Shown one piece after another: positions 15,219 to 25,634 of a DNA stretch of 64,000 nucleotides. Every line of letters begins with the position of its first letter. Within the stretch, counting starts at the first letter, position 1. The translations under genes were made by a program, and so were the position numbers. Source of the stretch: Schlegelella aquatica (GTDB lineage Bacteria > Pseudomonadota > Gammaproteobacteria > Burkholderiales > Burkholderiaceae_C); NCBI RefSeq assembly GCF_026013905.1, contig NZ_CP110257.1, positions 3,209,501 through 3,273,500 on the forward strand, read 5' to 3'. Below the pieces are notes generated by a model. It made no database searches. It worked only from the letters and a program-made list of their open reading frames with translations, and was not told the DNA's origin.

Positions 15219-17284
15219 TACGCCTTGAGGTACTCGGACTTGCCTCCCAGCCATCGCGCGACGTGCGCCGCTGCGGCCCGGGGGTGCTGGTCCAGGAGGC
15301 GGCGCGCGGCGTGGCGAGCCTGCTGCACGAGCGGGAGGTCCTCCTGCAGGTCGGCAAAGCGCAGCAGCGGCGCGCCCGACTGCCGCGCGCCGAGGAATTC
15401 ACCCGGGCCGCGGATCTCCAGGTCGCGGCGCGCGATCTCGAACCCGTCGTGGGTCTCGGCCATCGCCTTGAGGCGCGCCTTGCCGGTGTCGCTGAGCGGC
15501 GGGGTGTAGAGCAGCACGCACACGCTGGCCACCGCCCCGCGCCCGACGCGCCCGCGCAGCTGGTGCAACTGCGACAGGCCGAAGCGCTCGGCGTGCTCGA
15601 TCACCATCAGGCTGGCGTTGGGCACGTCCACGCCCACCTCGATCACGGTAGTGGCGACGAGCACGCTCATCTGTCCGCCGGCGAAGAGCGACATCACGGC
15701 CGCCTTCTCCGCTGCCGGCATGCGGCCGTGCAGGAGGCCGACCATGCGGTCCGGCAGCGCCTGGCTCAGCTGGGCGTGCGTCTCGGTGGCGTTCTGCAAG
15801 TCGAGCACCTCCGACTCCTCGATGAGCGGGCAGACCCAGTAGACCTGCCGGCCCCGGGCAACCTCCTCGCGGATGCGCGCGATCACCTGCTCGCGCTTGT
15901 CGTCGGCGAAGACCTTGGTGACCACCGGCGTGCGCCCCGGCGGCAGCTCGTCGATGGTGCTGACGTCGAGGTCGGCGTAGTACGTCATGGCGAGCGTGCG
16001 CGGGATGGGCGTGGCGCTCATCATCAGGAGGTGCGGCTCCAGCGGGCCGTCCTGGAGCTTTTGGCGCAGGCGCAGGCGCTGCGCGACGCCGAAGCGGTGC
16101 TGCTCGTCGATGAGGGCCAGCCCCAGCTTGGCGAACTGCACCTGGTCCTGGATCACGGCGTGCGTGCCCACGACGAGCTGCGCGCTGCCGTCGGCCACGC
16201 GCTCGAGCATCGCCTGACGCGCCTTGCCCTTCTGGCTGCCGGTGAGCCAAGCGACGCCCACACCCAACGGCTCCAGCCAGCCCACCAGCTTGTGAAAGTG
16301 CTGCTCGGCGAGGATCTCGGTGGGCGCCATCAGCGCGCACTGCCAGCCGGCGTCGATCGCGATCGCAGCAGCGAGCGCCGCCACCACCGTCTTGCCGGAG
16401 CCGACGTCGCCCTGCAGCAGGCGGTGCATCGGCTGGCCGCGTTGCAGGTCGCGCGCGATCTCCTCCACGACGCGGCGTTGCGCCTCCGTGAGCGAGAAGG
16501 GCAGCGCCGCGAGCAGGCGCTCTTGCAGGCCGCCCTCGCGCACGGGCAAGGCCGGCGCGCGCAACCGGGCCCGCTCGCGCTGCGCCTGCAACTGCGAGAG
16601 CTGCTGCGCGAGCAGCTCCTCGAACTTGAGGCGCCGCCACGCCGGGTGGCTGCGGTCCTCGAGCGTCGCGACGGACACGTCGGGCCGCGGGTGGTGCAGG
16701 AAGTGCAGCGCCTCGCGCAGCGTGGGCAGCCCGGGGGGCACCACGTGGGCCGGCAGGATCTCGTCCAGCGGCGCGCGCTCCAGCGCCGAGGCCACGGCCT
16801 TGCGCAAGTAGGCCTGCGGCAGCTGGGCGGTGGTGGGGTAGACGGGCGTCAACGCCTCGGCCAGCGGCGCGCCGGGCTCCACCGCCTTGAAGCTCGGGTG
16901 CACCATCTCGCGGCCCAGGAAGCCCCCGCGCAGTTCGCCGCGCACCCGCACGCGGCGGCCGACCGAGAGCGTCTTCTGGTGCGACGGGTAGAAGCTGAAG
17001 AAGCGCAGATGGATCGTGTCGCTGCCGTCGTCGAGCGTCACGACGAGCTGCCGGCGCGGCCGGAACTGCACCTGGCTGTCGGTGACGATGCCCTCGACCT
17101 GCGCCGTCTCGCCCTCGCGCGCGTCGGCCAGCCGCACCAGGCGCGTCTCGTCCTCGTAGCGCAGCGGCAGGTGCAGCGCCAGGTCGATGTCGCGCACGAG
17201 GCCCATCTTCTCGAGCGCTCGCTGCGCGGCGGACTTGTCGCGCCGAGGAGCACTATCGCGGGACGAGGTCGCGGCCGTGGGCAT
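15218..17284 (-). CDS. recG: RecG, ATP-dependent DNA helicase
   Basis: 688-residue branch-migrating helicase for stalled forks and recombination intermediates. The N-terminal wedge/OB domain is at about residues 60-160 ([13 protein letters not shown]). Helicase motif [15 protein letters not shown] lies near 300, motif Ia [12 protein letters not shown], motif II as DEQH (IDEQHRFGV), motif [15 protein letters not shown], then motif [11 protein letters not shown]. The C-terminal TRG hairpin region includes [19 protein letters not shown]. The start at 17284 is chosen over an upstream ATG at 17359 because the earlier frame runs toward the queA promoter. Its stop is immediately followed by the repeat array. 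Confidence 0.95.
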   Translation of the reverse strand: MPTAATSSRDSAPRRDKSAAQRALEKMGLVRDIDLALHLPLRYEDETRLVRLADAREGETAQVEGIVTDSQVQFRPRRQLVVTLDDGSDTIHLRFFSFYPSHQKTLSVGRRVRVRGELRGGFLGREMVHPSFKAVEPGAPLAEALTPVYPTTAQLPQAYLRKAVASALERAPLDEILPAHVVPPGLPTLREALHFLHHPRPDVSVATLEDRSHPAWRRLKFEELLAQQLSQLQAQRERARLRAPALPVREGGLQERLLAALPFSLTEAQRRVVEEIARDLQRGQPMHRLLQGDVGSGKTVVAALAAAIAIDAGWQCALMAPTEILAEQHFHKLVGWLEPLGVGVAWLTGSQKGKARQAMLERVADGSAQLVVGTHAVIQDQVQFAKLGLALIDEQHRFGVAQRLRLRQKLQDGPLEPHLLMMSATPIPRTLAMTYYADLDVSTIDELPPGRTPVVTKVFADDKREQVIARIREEVARGRQVYWVCPLIEESEVLDLQNATETHAQLSQALPDRMVGLLHGRMPAAEKAAVMSLFAGGQMSVLVATTVIEVGVDVPNASLMVIEHAERFGLSQLHQLRGRVGRGAVASVCVLLYTPPLSDTGKARLKAMAETHDGFEIARRDLEIRGPGEFLGARQSGAPLLRFADLQEDLPLVQQARHAARRLLDQHPRAAAAHVARWLGGKSEYLKA

Positions 17285-17400
17285 GGGAGACAATTCTGCC
17301 TTCGGGCGTCCACGCGTGGATCGGTTGCTGGCGGCAGCGAGCGCCACCCGCGCAGACACTCATCTCCACTTCGGCACGGGTCCGTCCGGCCCTCGATCGC

Positions 17401-18492
17401 ATGAACCACCCTCATCCGACCCCCTCCCCCGTGACCACCACCGCGAGCGCCGAGCCCGCGCGCGCGTACACCTTGAGCGACTTCGACTTCGAACTGCCGC
17501 CCGAGCTGATCGCGCAACACCCCGCGCCGCAGCGCAGCGCCTCGCGGCTGCTGGATGCCACTTGCAAGCCGCCCGCCGACCGCGTGTTCCGAGAGCTGCC
17601 CGCCCTGCTCGCGCCGGGGGACCTGCTGGTCTTCAACGACACCCAAGTCATCAAGGCGCGGCTCTTCGGCCGCAAGGCCACCGGGGGCGCGGTCGAGGTG
17701 CTGGTCGAGCGCATCCTGCCCGGGCACGAGGTGCTGGCCCACCTGCGCGCGAGCAAGTCGCCCAAGGCGGGGGCGGTGCTGCGCCTGGCCGAGGCGTTCG
17801 ACGCCGAGGTGCTGGGCCGCGGCGGCCCCGACGACGGCCTCTTTCGCCTGCGCTTTCCCGACGACCCCCTCGCGCTGCTCGAACGCCACGGCCACGTGCC
17901 GCTGCCGCCCTACATCACGCATGCCGACAGCGAGGACGACGCACGCCGCTACCAAACGGTGTTCGCCGCCAAGCCCGGGGCCGTGGCGGCCCCCACCGCG
18001 GCGCTGCACTTTGACGAAGGTGTGCTGGCGGCCCTGCGCGAACGTGGCATCGGCACCGCCCAGGTGACCCTGCACGTGGGTGCCGGCACCTTCCAGCCGG
18101 TGCGCACCGAGAACCTGGCCGAGCACAAGATGCACAGCGAATGGTTCGAGGTCAGCGCCAACACGGTGGCGGCCATCGAACGCACCCGCGCCGCGGGCGG
18201 ACGCATCGTCGCCGTGGGGACCACCACGCTGCGGGCCCTGGAATCGGCCGCCGTCTCCGGGCAGCTCGTGGCCGGCAGCCGCGACACCGACCTTTTCATC
18301 ACCCCGGGCTTCACGTTTCGGGTGGTGGAGGTGCTGATCACGAACTTCCACCTGCCCAAGAGCACCCTGATGATGCTGGTGAGCGCCTTCGCGGGCCATG
18401 GCCACATCATGGCGCTGTACCGCCATGCGATCGAGCAGCGCTATCGCTTCTTCAGCTATGGGGACGCGATGCTGCTGGCACGCACCCGCTAG
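17401..18492 (+). CDS. queA: QueA, S-adenosylmethionine:tRNA ribosyltransferase-isomerase
   Basis: 363 residues; transfers and isomerises the ribosyl moiety of SAM onto preQ1 at tRNA position 34, giving epoxyqueuosine. Visible family blocks are [60 protein letters not shown]...[18 protein letters not shown]-like [13 protein letters not shown], and [18 protein letters not shown]. The first ~20 residues are Pro/Ser/Thr-rich and may be dispensable. It is divergent from recG and separated from tgt, its usual next gene, by a two-gene toxin-antitoxin module on the other strand. Its TAG overlaps the toxin stop (CTAG). Confidence 0.96.
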   Translation: MNHPHPTPSPVTTTASAEPARAYTLSDFDFELPPELIAQHPAPQRSASRLLDATCKPPADRVFRELPALLAPGDLLVFNDTQVIKARLFGRKATGGAVEVLVERILPGHEVLAHLRASKSPKAGAVLRLAEAFDAEVLGRGGPDDGLFRLRFPDDPLALLERHGHVPLPPYITHADSEDDARRYQTVFAAKPGAVAAPTAALHFDEGVLAALRERGIGTAQVTLHVGAGTFQPVRTENLAEHKMHSEWFEVSANTVAAIERTRAAGGRIVAVGTTTLRALESAAVSGQLVAGSRDTDLFITPGFTFRVVEVLITNFHLPKSTLMMLVSAFAGHGHIMALYRHAIEQRYRFFSYGDAMLLARTR

Positions 18493-18887
18493 CGTGGCAG
18501 GCTGTGCCGCCGGATCCAGTCGGCGAAGCCGGGCTCGTCGATCTCACCGGCGGCGACGGACAGCATGGTGAGCACACAATCCGCGTCGCTGGCCGTCAGG
18601 GCCCAGCCATTGAGCGCCAGGAACAGTTCCACAGCCACGAAGGCCGTGCGCTTGTTACCGTCGAAGAAAGGATGGTTGCGCGCCAGGCCGTAGCCGTAGG
18701 CCGCCGCCAGCTCGGCGTGATCCGGTTCGCCGTAAGCCGCCAGGTGACGCGGTCGTGCCAGCGCGGAATCCATCAGGCCCTCATCGCGCACCCCGGTGGC
18801 TCCCCCATGCTCGGCCAGCTGTTCCTCGTGCACGGCCAGGATCACCTCGCGCTGCAGCCAGTGCCAGGAAGCGTCCGCCGCCGTCAT
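18489..18887 (-). CDS. Doc-like toxin (Fic/Doc fold, death-on-curing family)
   Basis: 132-residue Fic/Doc-fold protein, the size of P1 Doc. The active-site motif HPFFDGNKR lies at residues 72-80; Doc proteins usually have DANKR, and the Gly here is closer to canonical Fic. Upstream is the usual [15 protein letters not shown] block (residues ~28-42). P1 Doc phosphorylates EF-Tu; the activity here is inferred by family. Its ATG overlaps the antitoxin stop (ATGA), so translation is coupled, and the antitoxin is first, the typical TA order. The module is inserted between queA and tgt in opposite orientation. Confidence 0.88.
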   Translation of the reverse strand: MTAADASWHWLQREVILAVHEEQLAEHGGATGVRDEGLMDSALARPRHLAAYGEPDHAELAAAYGYGLARNHPFFDGNKRTAFVAVELFLALNGWALTASDADCVLTMLSVAAGEIDEPGFADWIRRHSLPR

Positions 18888-19108
18888 TTGGCCAGTTCGC
18901 GCAGCACGGCCCGGCGACGCTTCATGATCTCGCGCGCCGCCTCCATCTGCGCCTCGAACTCGGGATCGTGAGGGGTCAGGCGCACCCCGTCGGGGCTGTC
19001 GATGACATAGAGCGTATCCCCCTTCTCCACCTTCAGCCGCGCCAGCACCTCCTTGGGCAGGATGACGCCGACCGAGTTGCCGATCTGGGTGAGCTTGAGC
19101 GCGATCAT
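18884..19108 (-). CDS. AbrB/MazE-type antitoxin
   Basis: 74 residues with an N-terminal SpoVT/AbrB swapped-hairpin DNA-binding domain: KLTQIGNSVGVILPKEVLARLKVEKGDTLYVID at about residues 5-37. The C-terminal charged helix (EAQMEAAREIMKRRRAVLREL) is the expected toxin-binding tail. It pairs with a Doc toxin, whereas P1 Doc uses a Phd antitoxin, so the module is a hybrid MazE-fold/Doc pair. The gene precedes and overlaps the toxin by 4 nt. AT-rich GTTATAAC/GTTATA repeats immediately upstream are probable autoregulatory operators. Confidence 0.88.
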   Translation of the reverse strand: MIALKLTQIGNSVGVILPKEVLARLKVEKGDTLYVIDSPDGVRLTPHDPEFEAQMEAAREIMKRRRAVLRELAK

Positions 19109-19122
19109 GGGAGGCCTCGAAC

Positions 19123-20350
<1,228 letters not shown>

Positions 20351-21025
20351 TCACCAGAAGTGCCACTGCCCGGTGCGCACCACCCACGCGCCGAGCACGC
20401 CGTTGGTGACGGCGTGCGACACCACCGGCACCCACAGCTTGCCGGTGTAGCGGTAGAGCCAGGCATAGGCCAGGCCTGCGACGATCGCCGCCAACCACAG
20501 CGTGTGCGCCAGCGCGAACACCGCAGTGGACAGCGCGATCGCGCGAAAACCGACCCGCCGCGGATCGACGCTGCCGAACTTCGGCTGCTCCACCCAGCGC
20601 ATCAGGAACGAGCGCCAGAACAGTTCTTCCATCACCGGCACCAGGAGCGCGGCGCCGACCCAGCGGATCGCGATCAGCGACCAGTCCAGGTTGCCCTGCT
20701 CGTCCACCGGGCGAAAGGTGGCGCTCGGCTCGCCCAGCACCATCCACGGCTCGGTCAGCTTGATCCAGAGGAAGAACACCGCCAGCCCGACCGCGATGGC
20801 CAGCGCCCACTCCTTCAGATCGGGCCAGTGCGAGCGGGCGAGCTCGGCATAGTCGCGCCAGAAGTACGCCAGCACCGCGCCCACCGACACCACGCTCACG
20901 CCGTAGATCCAGCGCGGGTCGATGAGCGTGTCCTCGGGGATCGCCCCTCTGAGCGCGAGCAGGATCATGAACAACGCGAACGGCGCGACGCGCGCGGCCG
21001 CGGCACGCGAAAGCGGCAGGCTCAT
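20351..21025 (-). CDS. CPBP-family intramembrane protease (CAAX prenyl protease-related)
   Basis: 224-residue polytopic membrane protein with about six hydrophobic segments. The three CPBP/Abi motifs are visible: EELFWRS (paired Glu, residues ~147-153), FALAHTLW (~183) and HAVTN (~211), which form the glutamate/histidine protease site. Length and motif spacing fit CAAX prenyl protease-related proteins. No prenylation substrate is expected in bacteria; the role is unknown. It is convergent with tgt at zero distance. The ~260 nt upstream hold a TTGACA (minus strand, plus coordinates 21090-21095) but no convincing -10 and no gene. Confidence 0.85.
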   Translation of the reverse strand: MSLPLSRAAAARVAPFALFMILLALRGAIPEDTLIDPRWIYGVSVVSVGAVLAYFWRDYAELARSHWPDLKEWALAIAVGLAVFFLWIKLTEPWMVLGEPSATFRPVDEQGNLDWSLIAIRWVGAALLVPVMEELFWRSFLMRWVEQPKFGSVDPRRVGFRAIALSTAVFALAHTLWLAAIVAGLAYAWLYRYTGKLWVPVVSHAVTNGVLGAWVVRTGQWHFW

Positions 21026-21284
21026 CCTTCGTCTCCCGGCGTTCTTCGAACGGCGCCAAGCATGCCGCAGGGCCGCCCGGCCCCTCTTGTCAATTGGTAT
21101 CCGCCATCCCGATGCGAGGCGCCCGCGACGCGGCCCAGGAACAGCGCCCGATCGCCGTCATGACCACGCGCCACGCGGCCGGAGAGGGTCGAACAGGCCG
21201 CGGGAGCGGCGCCCGGCCGCGGGCTGCCCGCGTTTCAACGGGCCCGCCCGACCCCCGCGAACGAGGGGGATCGTCAGCGGCGCC

Positions 21285-22484
21285 TCACACCACCCCCCGC
21301 GCGCGCAATTGCGCGATCTGCTCATCGGTCAGACCCACCTCCTTGAGCACCGCGTCGGTGTCCTCGCCCAGCGTCGGGGCGCGTCGGCGCAGGGCGCCGG
21401 GGGTCTCGCTCAGCTTCGGCACGATGCCCGGCACCTCCACGGCCAGCCCGTCGTGCGTCACCACCTGCTCGATCATGCCGCGGGCGCGGTAGTGCGGGTC
21501 CGCGGCGATGTCCTTGGCGGTGTAGATGCGCCCGGCCGGCACCTGCGCGGCGGCCAGCGCCTCCAGCACCTGCGTCACGGTGCGCTCCCGAGTCCAGGCG
21601 CCGATCGCATCGTCGATCTCCTGCACGCGCGCCACGCGCCCGACGTTGGTGGCCAGCGCGGGGTCCTGCCCCAGATCGTCGCGGCCCATCGCATGCATCA
21701 GCCGCTTGAAGATGGAGTCGCCGTTGCCGGCCACCAGCACCCAGCCGTCGCGGCAGGGATAGGCATTGCTCGGCGCGATGCCGGGCAGCGCCGAGCCGGC
21801 CGGCTCGCGCACCACGCCGAACGCGCTGTACTCGGGCAGCAGGCTTTCCATGCAGTTGAAGACGGCTTCGTACAGCGCCACATCCACCACCTGCCCGCGG
21901 CCCGTCTTGTGCCGGTGATGCAGGGCCATCAGCACGCCGATCACGCCGTGCAGCGAGGCGAGCGTGTCGCCGATGCTCACGCCCACGCGCACCGGCACGC
22001 GGCCCGGCTCGGCCGTGAGGTGCCTGAGGCCCCCCATCGCCTCGGCCACGACGCCGAAGCCCGGGCGGTCCTTGTACGGGCCCGTCTGCCCGTAGCCGCT
22101 GATGCGCAGCATCACGAGGCCCGGGTTGCTGCGGCTGAGGTCCTCGTAGCCGAGCCCCCAGCCTTCCATCACGCCGGGCTTGAAGTTCTCGATCAGCACG
22201 TCGGCCTCCGCGGCGAGACGGCGCACGATCTCGCGCGCCTCGGGCTGCTTGAGGTCGAGCGTCACGCTCTTCTTGTTGCGCGACTGCACCTGCCACCACA
22301 CGCTCGTGCCCTGATGCAGCAAGCGCCATTGGCGCAGCGGGTCGCCGGTGCCGGGTGGTTCGATCTTGATCACGTCGGCGCCGAAGTCGGCGAGCGTTTT
22401 GGCGGCGAAGGGCCCTGCAATGAGCTGGCCCAGTTCGAGAACCTTCAGGCCGGCGAGCGGGCCGGGGGTGGCGGTGTCGTTCAT
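21285..22484 (-). CDS. Class III (CaiB/BaiF) acyl-CoA transferase
   Basis: 399-residue family III CoA-transferase. N-terminal Rossmann-like part: LAGLKVLELGQLIAGPFAAKTLADFGADVIKIEPP; the catalytic Asp is in the NFKPGVMEGWGLGYEDL/NPGLVMLRISGYGQTGPYKDRPGFG region by family comparison; the C-terminal insertion holds AAQVPAGRIYTAKDI. These enzymes move CoA between carboxylic acids (formyl-, succinyl-, crotonobetainyl-CoA and others); the substrate is not predictable. The start ATG overlaps the stop of the upstream ChaN-like gene by 4 nt, so the two are co-translated, though no functional link is obvious. Confidence 0.92.
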   Translation of the reverse strand: MNDTATPGPLAGLKVLELGQLIAGPFAAKTLADFGADVIKIEPPGTGDPLRQWRLLHQGTSVWWQVQSRNKKSVTLDLKQPEAREIVRRLAAEADVLIENFKPGVMEGWGLGYEDLSRSNPGLVMLRISGYGQTGPYKDRPGFGVVAEAMGGLRHLTAEPGRVPVRVGVSIGDTLASLHGVIGVLMALHHRHKTGRGQVVDVALYEAVFNCMESLLPEYSAFGVVREPAGSALPGIAPSNAYPCRDGWVLVAGNGDSIFKRLMHAMGRDDLGQDPALATNVGRVARVQEIDDAIGAWTRERTVTQVLEALAAAQVPAGRIYTAKDIAADPHYRARGMIEQVVTHDGLAVEVPGIVPKLSETPGALRRRAPTLGEDTDAVLKEVGLTDEQIAQLRARGVV

Positions 22485-23371
22485 CGGGACGCAGGATCGG
22501 AGGCGGACGGGGAAGACGGCGGGGCGGCGGGCGCGACGCCCGGCACCGACGGGGCCGCGGCAGGCGGCATCATCCCTCGCGCTCGCAACTCGGCGCAATG
22601 GTCGCGCGGCGCCACATGCTGCGCCGCCCTCCACTCGTCGAAGCCGGGCTCGGCGGCTGATGCGTAGGCCGAGTCGAAGCCGATCACCCGCAAGGGCAAC
22701 GACGGCGCGAGCCGCGCCAGATGCACGGGCACTCCCGTCAGCCGCGAGGCATGGGCCGCACCGGCATGCAACACCACCACCTGCCCGGGCGCGGCGCCTT
22801 CGACGGCCTCGGTCACGGCACGCGCCATCTGCTCGTCGCGGGCGATTTGCACGCGGGCCATGGGCACGAGCTGCGAGGCCGGCAACACATCGCAGTGCCC
22901 TTCTCGCACCGCGTCGATCAGGCGCGCGTGGACCTGCGCCGGCACACGCTCGTCCCATTGCGGCTCGCTCATCGCGGCGCGCAGTTCGGCGCGAGGCAAG
23001 TTGCCTCCCCACACCGGCGCTCCCGAGCGCACCGCCGCCATCACCAGCGGGGCGTACTGGGCCCAGGGCCACGCGCCCTCCTGCCAGCCGAGCGACTCGC
23101 GCACGTCGGCCTCGGTGGCCTGCGCCCCCAGGCCCGAGGTGCTGCGGCCGCGCTCGGCCATCTCGATCACCAGCGCCCGCAACCTCGATTCGCGCGCGAG
23201 CGTGCGCACGGCCTCCGCCGTCTGCTTCGCATGATCGGGGTGGTCGTGACGCTCCCCGAAGATCCACACCGACTGGGCTTGCGCGCTGCCGACGGCCAGG
23301 CCCGCGCAGACGCCGGCCGCCAGGGCCACGGCCGGGGCGCTCGACAAGGCCCGGCGCAGAAGGTCGGTCAT
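22481..23371 (-). CDS. ChaN-family (haem-binding uptake, Tiki superfamily) exported protein
   Basis: 296 residues with a signal peptide ending near SAQAQS (about residue 33). The conserved start of the ChaN fold is FGERHDHPDHAKQTAEAV, and VVVLHAGAAHASRLTGVP near residue 210 carries the second histidine motif. There is no lipobox, unlike ChaN of Campylobacter, which binds haem dimers. The last ~30 residues are Pro/Ala/Ser low complexity. Iron or haem handling is suggested by family and by tonB nearby, but is not demonstrated. It overlaps the CoA-transferase start (ATGA). Confidence 0.8.
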   Translation of the reverse strand: MTDLLRRALSSAPAVALAAGVCAGLAVGSAQAQSVWIFGERHDHPDHAKQTAEAVRTLARESRLRALVIEMAERGRSTSGLGAQATEADVRESLGWQEGAWPWAQYAPLVMAAVRSGAPVWGGNLPRAELRAAMSEPQWDERVPAQVHARLIDAVREGHCDVLPASQLVPMARVQIARDEQMARAVTEAVEGAAPGQVVVLHAGAAHASRLTGVPVHLARLAPSLPLRVIGFDSAYASAAEPGFDEWRAAQHVAPRDHCAELRARGMMPPAAAPSVPGVAPAAPPSSPSASDPASR

Positions 23372-23498
23372 CCACTTTCCCCCATCGTGCCGCGCCGGGT
23401 CCGGCCCTCGGACGCGCCGGCGATCGGTCCAGTGTAGTCCGCGTGCAAGGCGCTCTGAGGGCCGGGGCCCGTCGCCCGCCCGCAGCGACGGGCACGAA

Positions 23499-23520
23499 AA
23501 AAGGCCCCGAGGGGCCTTTT
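23499..23520 (-). terminator. Rho-independent terminator of fpr
   Basis: AAAAGGCCCC-GA-GGGGCCTTTT, a 10-bp perfect stem; on the minus strand it is followed by further T residues. It lies ~33 nt downstream of the fpr stop. Near-symmetric A and T runs mean it may also work rightwards. Confidence 0.85.
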
Positions 23521-23552
23521 CGTCGTGCCGGCGGGTGCGGCGCGCCGGGGGC

Positions 23553-24326
23553 TCACTGGTCCGCGAACGCGCGCTCGATCACGTAGTCGCCCGGCGTGTG
23601 CGTGTTGCCCTCGTGGAAGCCGCGGTCCTCCATCATCTGCTTCAAGTCCTTGAGCATCTGCGGGCTGCCGCAGATCATCACGCGGTCGTGCTCGCGGTCC
23701 AGGGGCGGCAGGTGCAGGTCCTGGAACAGCTTGCCGTTGTCGATCAGCGTCGTGATGCGGCCCTGGTGGTGGTAGGGCTCGCGCGTGACGGTGGGATAGT
23801 ACATCAGCTTGCCCGCCGCCAGTTCGCCCAGGAACTCGTGCTCGGGCAGCTCCTTGGTGATGAGATCCTGGTAGGCCAGTTCCGCCACGAGGCGGCAGCC
23901 GTGCACCAGGATCACCTTCTCGAAGCGCTCGTAGGTCTCGGGGTCGCGGATGACGCTGAGAAAAGGCGCGAGGCCCGTACCGGTGGCCAGCAGATACAGC
24001 CGCTTGCCGGGCAGCAGGTAGTCCAGCAGCAAGGTGCCGGTCGGCTTGCGACCCACGAGGATGGTGTCGCCCACCTGGAGGTGTTGCAGCCGCGAGGTCA
24101 GCGGGCCGTCGGGCACCTTGATGCTGAAGAACTCGAGGTACTCCTCGTAGTTGGGGCTCGCGACGCTGTAAGCGCGCAGCAGCGGCTTGCCGTCGACCTT
24201 GAGACCGATCATGGTGAACTGGCCGTTCTTGAACCGAAAAGCCTGATCGCGGGTCGTGGTGAAGCTGAACAGGCGATCGGTCCAGTGACGCACGCTCAGC
24301 ACGCGTTCTTCGTTGAAGGCACTCAT
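23553..24326 (-). CDS. fpr: Fpr, ferredoxin/flavodoxin-NADP reductase
   Basis: 257-residue FNR of the short bacterial type. FAD-binding RAYSVASPNYEEYLEF is at about residues 50-65, the NADP phosphate/pyrophosphate loop at LLATGTGLAPFLSVIRDP (~113-130), and CGSPQMLKDLKQMMEDRGF near the C-terminus. The protein ends ...YVIERAFADQ, typical of Fpr from Azotobacter/Pseudomonas type. It passes electrons between NADPH and ferredoxin or flavodoxin, often induced by oxidative stress. The upstream region (24327-24447) has an AT-rich patch at 24410-24435 and a TATGAT hexamer (minus strand, 24374-24379) as a possible -10. Confidence 0.94.
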   Translation of the reverse strand: MSAFNEERVLSVRHWTDRLFSFTTTRDQAFRFKNGQFTMIGLKVDGKPLLRAYSVASPNYEEYLEFFSIKVPDGPLTSRLQHLQVGDTILVGRKPTGTLLLDYLLPGKRLYLLATGTGLAPFLSVIRDPETYERFEKVILVHGCRLVAELAYQDLITKELPEHEFLGELAAGKLMYYPTVTREPYHHQGRITTLIDNGKLFQDLHLPPLDREHDRVMICGSPQMLKDLKQMMEDRGFHEGNTHTPGDYVIERAFADQ

Positions 24327-24447
24327 GACGACGGCAGATGAGGGTTTACCAGGAGAACCTGGCGGGAGCCGGGATCATACATGCCGGCGGAACATGAATC
24401 ACCCATACCCTAATTACCATTTGATCTAAATTCAGGTGTGGGCCGGC

Positions 24448-24867
24448 TCAGCGCGGCTCCGGCTCGCTGACGAATCCGATCTTCCCGAGCCCGGCCTTGG
24501 ACGCATCGGCCAGCGTCTCGGCGACGAGTCGGTAGGCCACGTTCTGGTCGGCGCGCAGGTGCAGTTCGGGCGGGTTCGGCTGGGCGGCCTCGGCCGCGAA
24601 GCGCCGGGCGGCCTCCTCACGGGTGATGCGCTCGCCGTTCCAGTAGCGCTGGCCGGCCGCGTCGATCGCGAATTCGATCTTCTGCGGCTGGCCCTGGTTG
24701 ACCTCGGCGCTCGCCTTGGGCAGGTCGATCTTGACCGCGTGCGTGAGCAGCGGGGCGGTCACGATGAAGATCACGAGCAGCACCAGCATCACGTCGATCA
24801 GCGGAACCATGTTGATCTCCGCCATCGGCGCGCCGGAGGACTTGTTGTCGAAGCTGGCGAAGGCCAT
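24448..24867 (-). CDS. exbD: ExbD, TonB-system proton channel subunit
   Basis: 139-residue inner-membrane protein with one N-terminal helix. INMVPLIDVMLVLLVIFIV at about residues 19-37 carries the essential transmembrane Asp. The periplasmic domain follows and includes LHLRADQNVAYRLVAETLADA. With ExbB and TonB it converts the proton gradient into energy for outer-membrane receptors. It is the last gene of tonB-exbB-exbD, 22 nt after exbB. Confidence 0.95.
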   Translation of the reverse strand: MAFASFDNKSSGAPMAEINMVPLIDVMLVLLVIFIVTAPLLTHAVKIDLPKASAEVNQGQPQKIEFAIDAAGQRYWNGERITREEAARRFAAEAAQPNPPELHLRADQNVAYRLVAETLADASKAGLGKIGFVSEPEPR

Positions 24868-24889
24868 CTTGCACTCCTCGGCTCGGGCT

Positions 24890-25630
24890 TCAGGCGACTT
24901 GGGGCTGGGTGCCGGCGCGGGCGGCGGCGAGCGGCCGCACGTTCTCGCCCTTGAGCGACTGCCCCATCGACAAGAAGGTGAAGAGCTCGAACGCGAAGGC
25001 GTCGAGCTTGGCCGTGAGCACGCGGTTGCTGCGCGTGAGCCAGTTGTAGCCCATCACCGCCGGGATGGCGACCGCCAGGCCGATGGCGGTCATGATGAGC
25101 GCCTCGCCGACGGGCCCGGCGACCTTGTCCAGCGTGCCGGAGCCCGACAGGCCGATGGCCACCAGCGCGTGGTACACGCCCCAGACGGTGCCGAACAGGC
25201 CGACGAAAGGCGCCGTGGAGCCGATGGTGGCCAACACGGTCAGGCCGTTCTCCAGGCGCAGCGTCTCTTCGTCCAGCACCTTTTTGATGGTGCGCGTGAG
25301 GAACTCCTGCGCACTGCCCGCTTCCTCGAGCTTGGCAGCGCCGTACTTGGCATGGTGGTCCTGTGCGTGCATCGCGTGGGCCGTCAGGTGCGAGAACGGG
25401 TCGTGCACGCCGTGCGTGGCGATCTCGTGGCGCACCTGCTCCAGCGAGCTCGCGTTCCAGAAGAAGTTGAGGAACTGCTCGCTGCGGCGCTTGCGCACGA
25501 ACTGCGTGATGCCCTTCATGACGATGAGGTACCACGAGATCGCGGACATCAGCAGCAGGATGACCAGCAGCGTCTTGCCGACCGCGTCGGCCTGCGCGAT
25601 GAAGTGGCCGAAGCCGAGGGACTCATTCAT
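24890..25630 (-). CDS. exbB: ExbB, TonB-system proton channel subunit
   Basis: 246-residue MotA/TolQ/ExbB protein with three membrane helices: near residues 12-36, then LTVLATIGSTAPFVGLFGTVWGVYHAL (~135-165) and ALIMTAIGLAVAIPAVMGYNWL (~180-205). The conserved TAPFVGLFGTVWG and the Glu in GEALI are present. The cytoplasmic loop lies between helices 1 and 2. Four nucleotides separate it from tonB, so co-translation is likely. Iron-regulated through the Fur box ahead of tonB. Confidence 0.95.
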   Translation of the reverse strand: MNESLGFGHFIAQADAVGKTLLVILLLMSAISWYLIVMKGITQFVRKRRSEQFLNFFWNASSLEQVRHEIATHGVHDPFSHLTAHAMHAQDHHAKYGAAKLEEAGSAQEFLTRTIKKVLDEETLRLENGLTVLATIGSTAPFVGLFGTVWGVYHALVAIGLSGSGTLDKVAGPVGEALIMTAIGLAVAIPAVMGYNWLTRSNRVLTAKLDAFAFELFTFLSMGQSLKGENVRPLAAARAGTQPQVA

Positions 25631-25634
25631 TCCA

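Noticed and set aside
14824..15509. Plus-strand ORFs through the 78-bp repeats
   Set aside because: They consist of repeat translation plus antisense recG and have no independent start or RBS evidence.
24374..24402. Sigma-70 promoter for fpr
   Set aside because: A TATGAT hexamer is present, but no acceptable -35 lies 16-18 nt upstream; too weak for its own entry.
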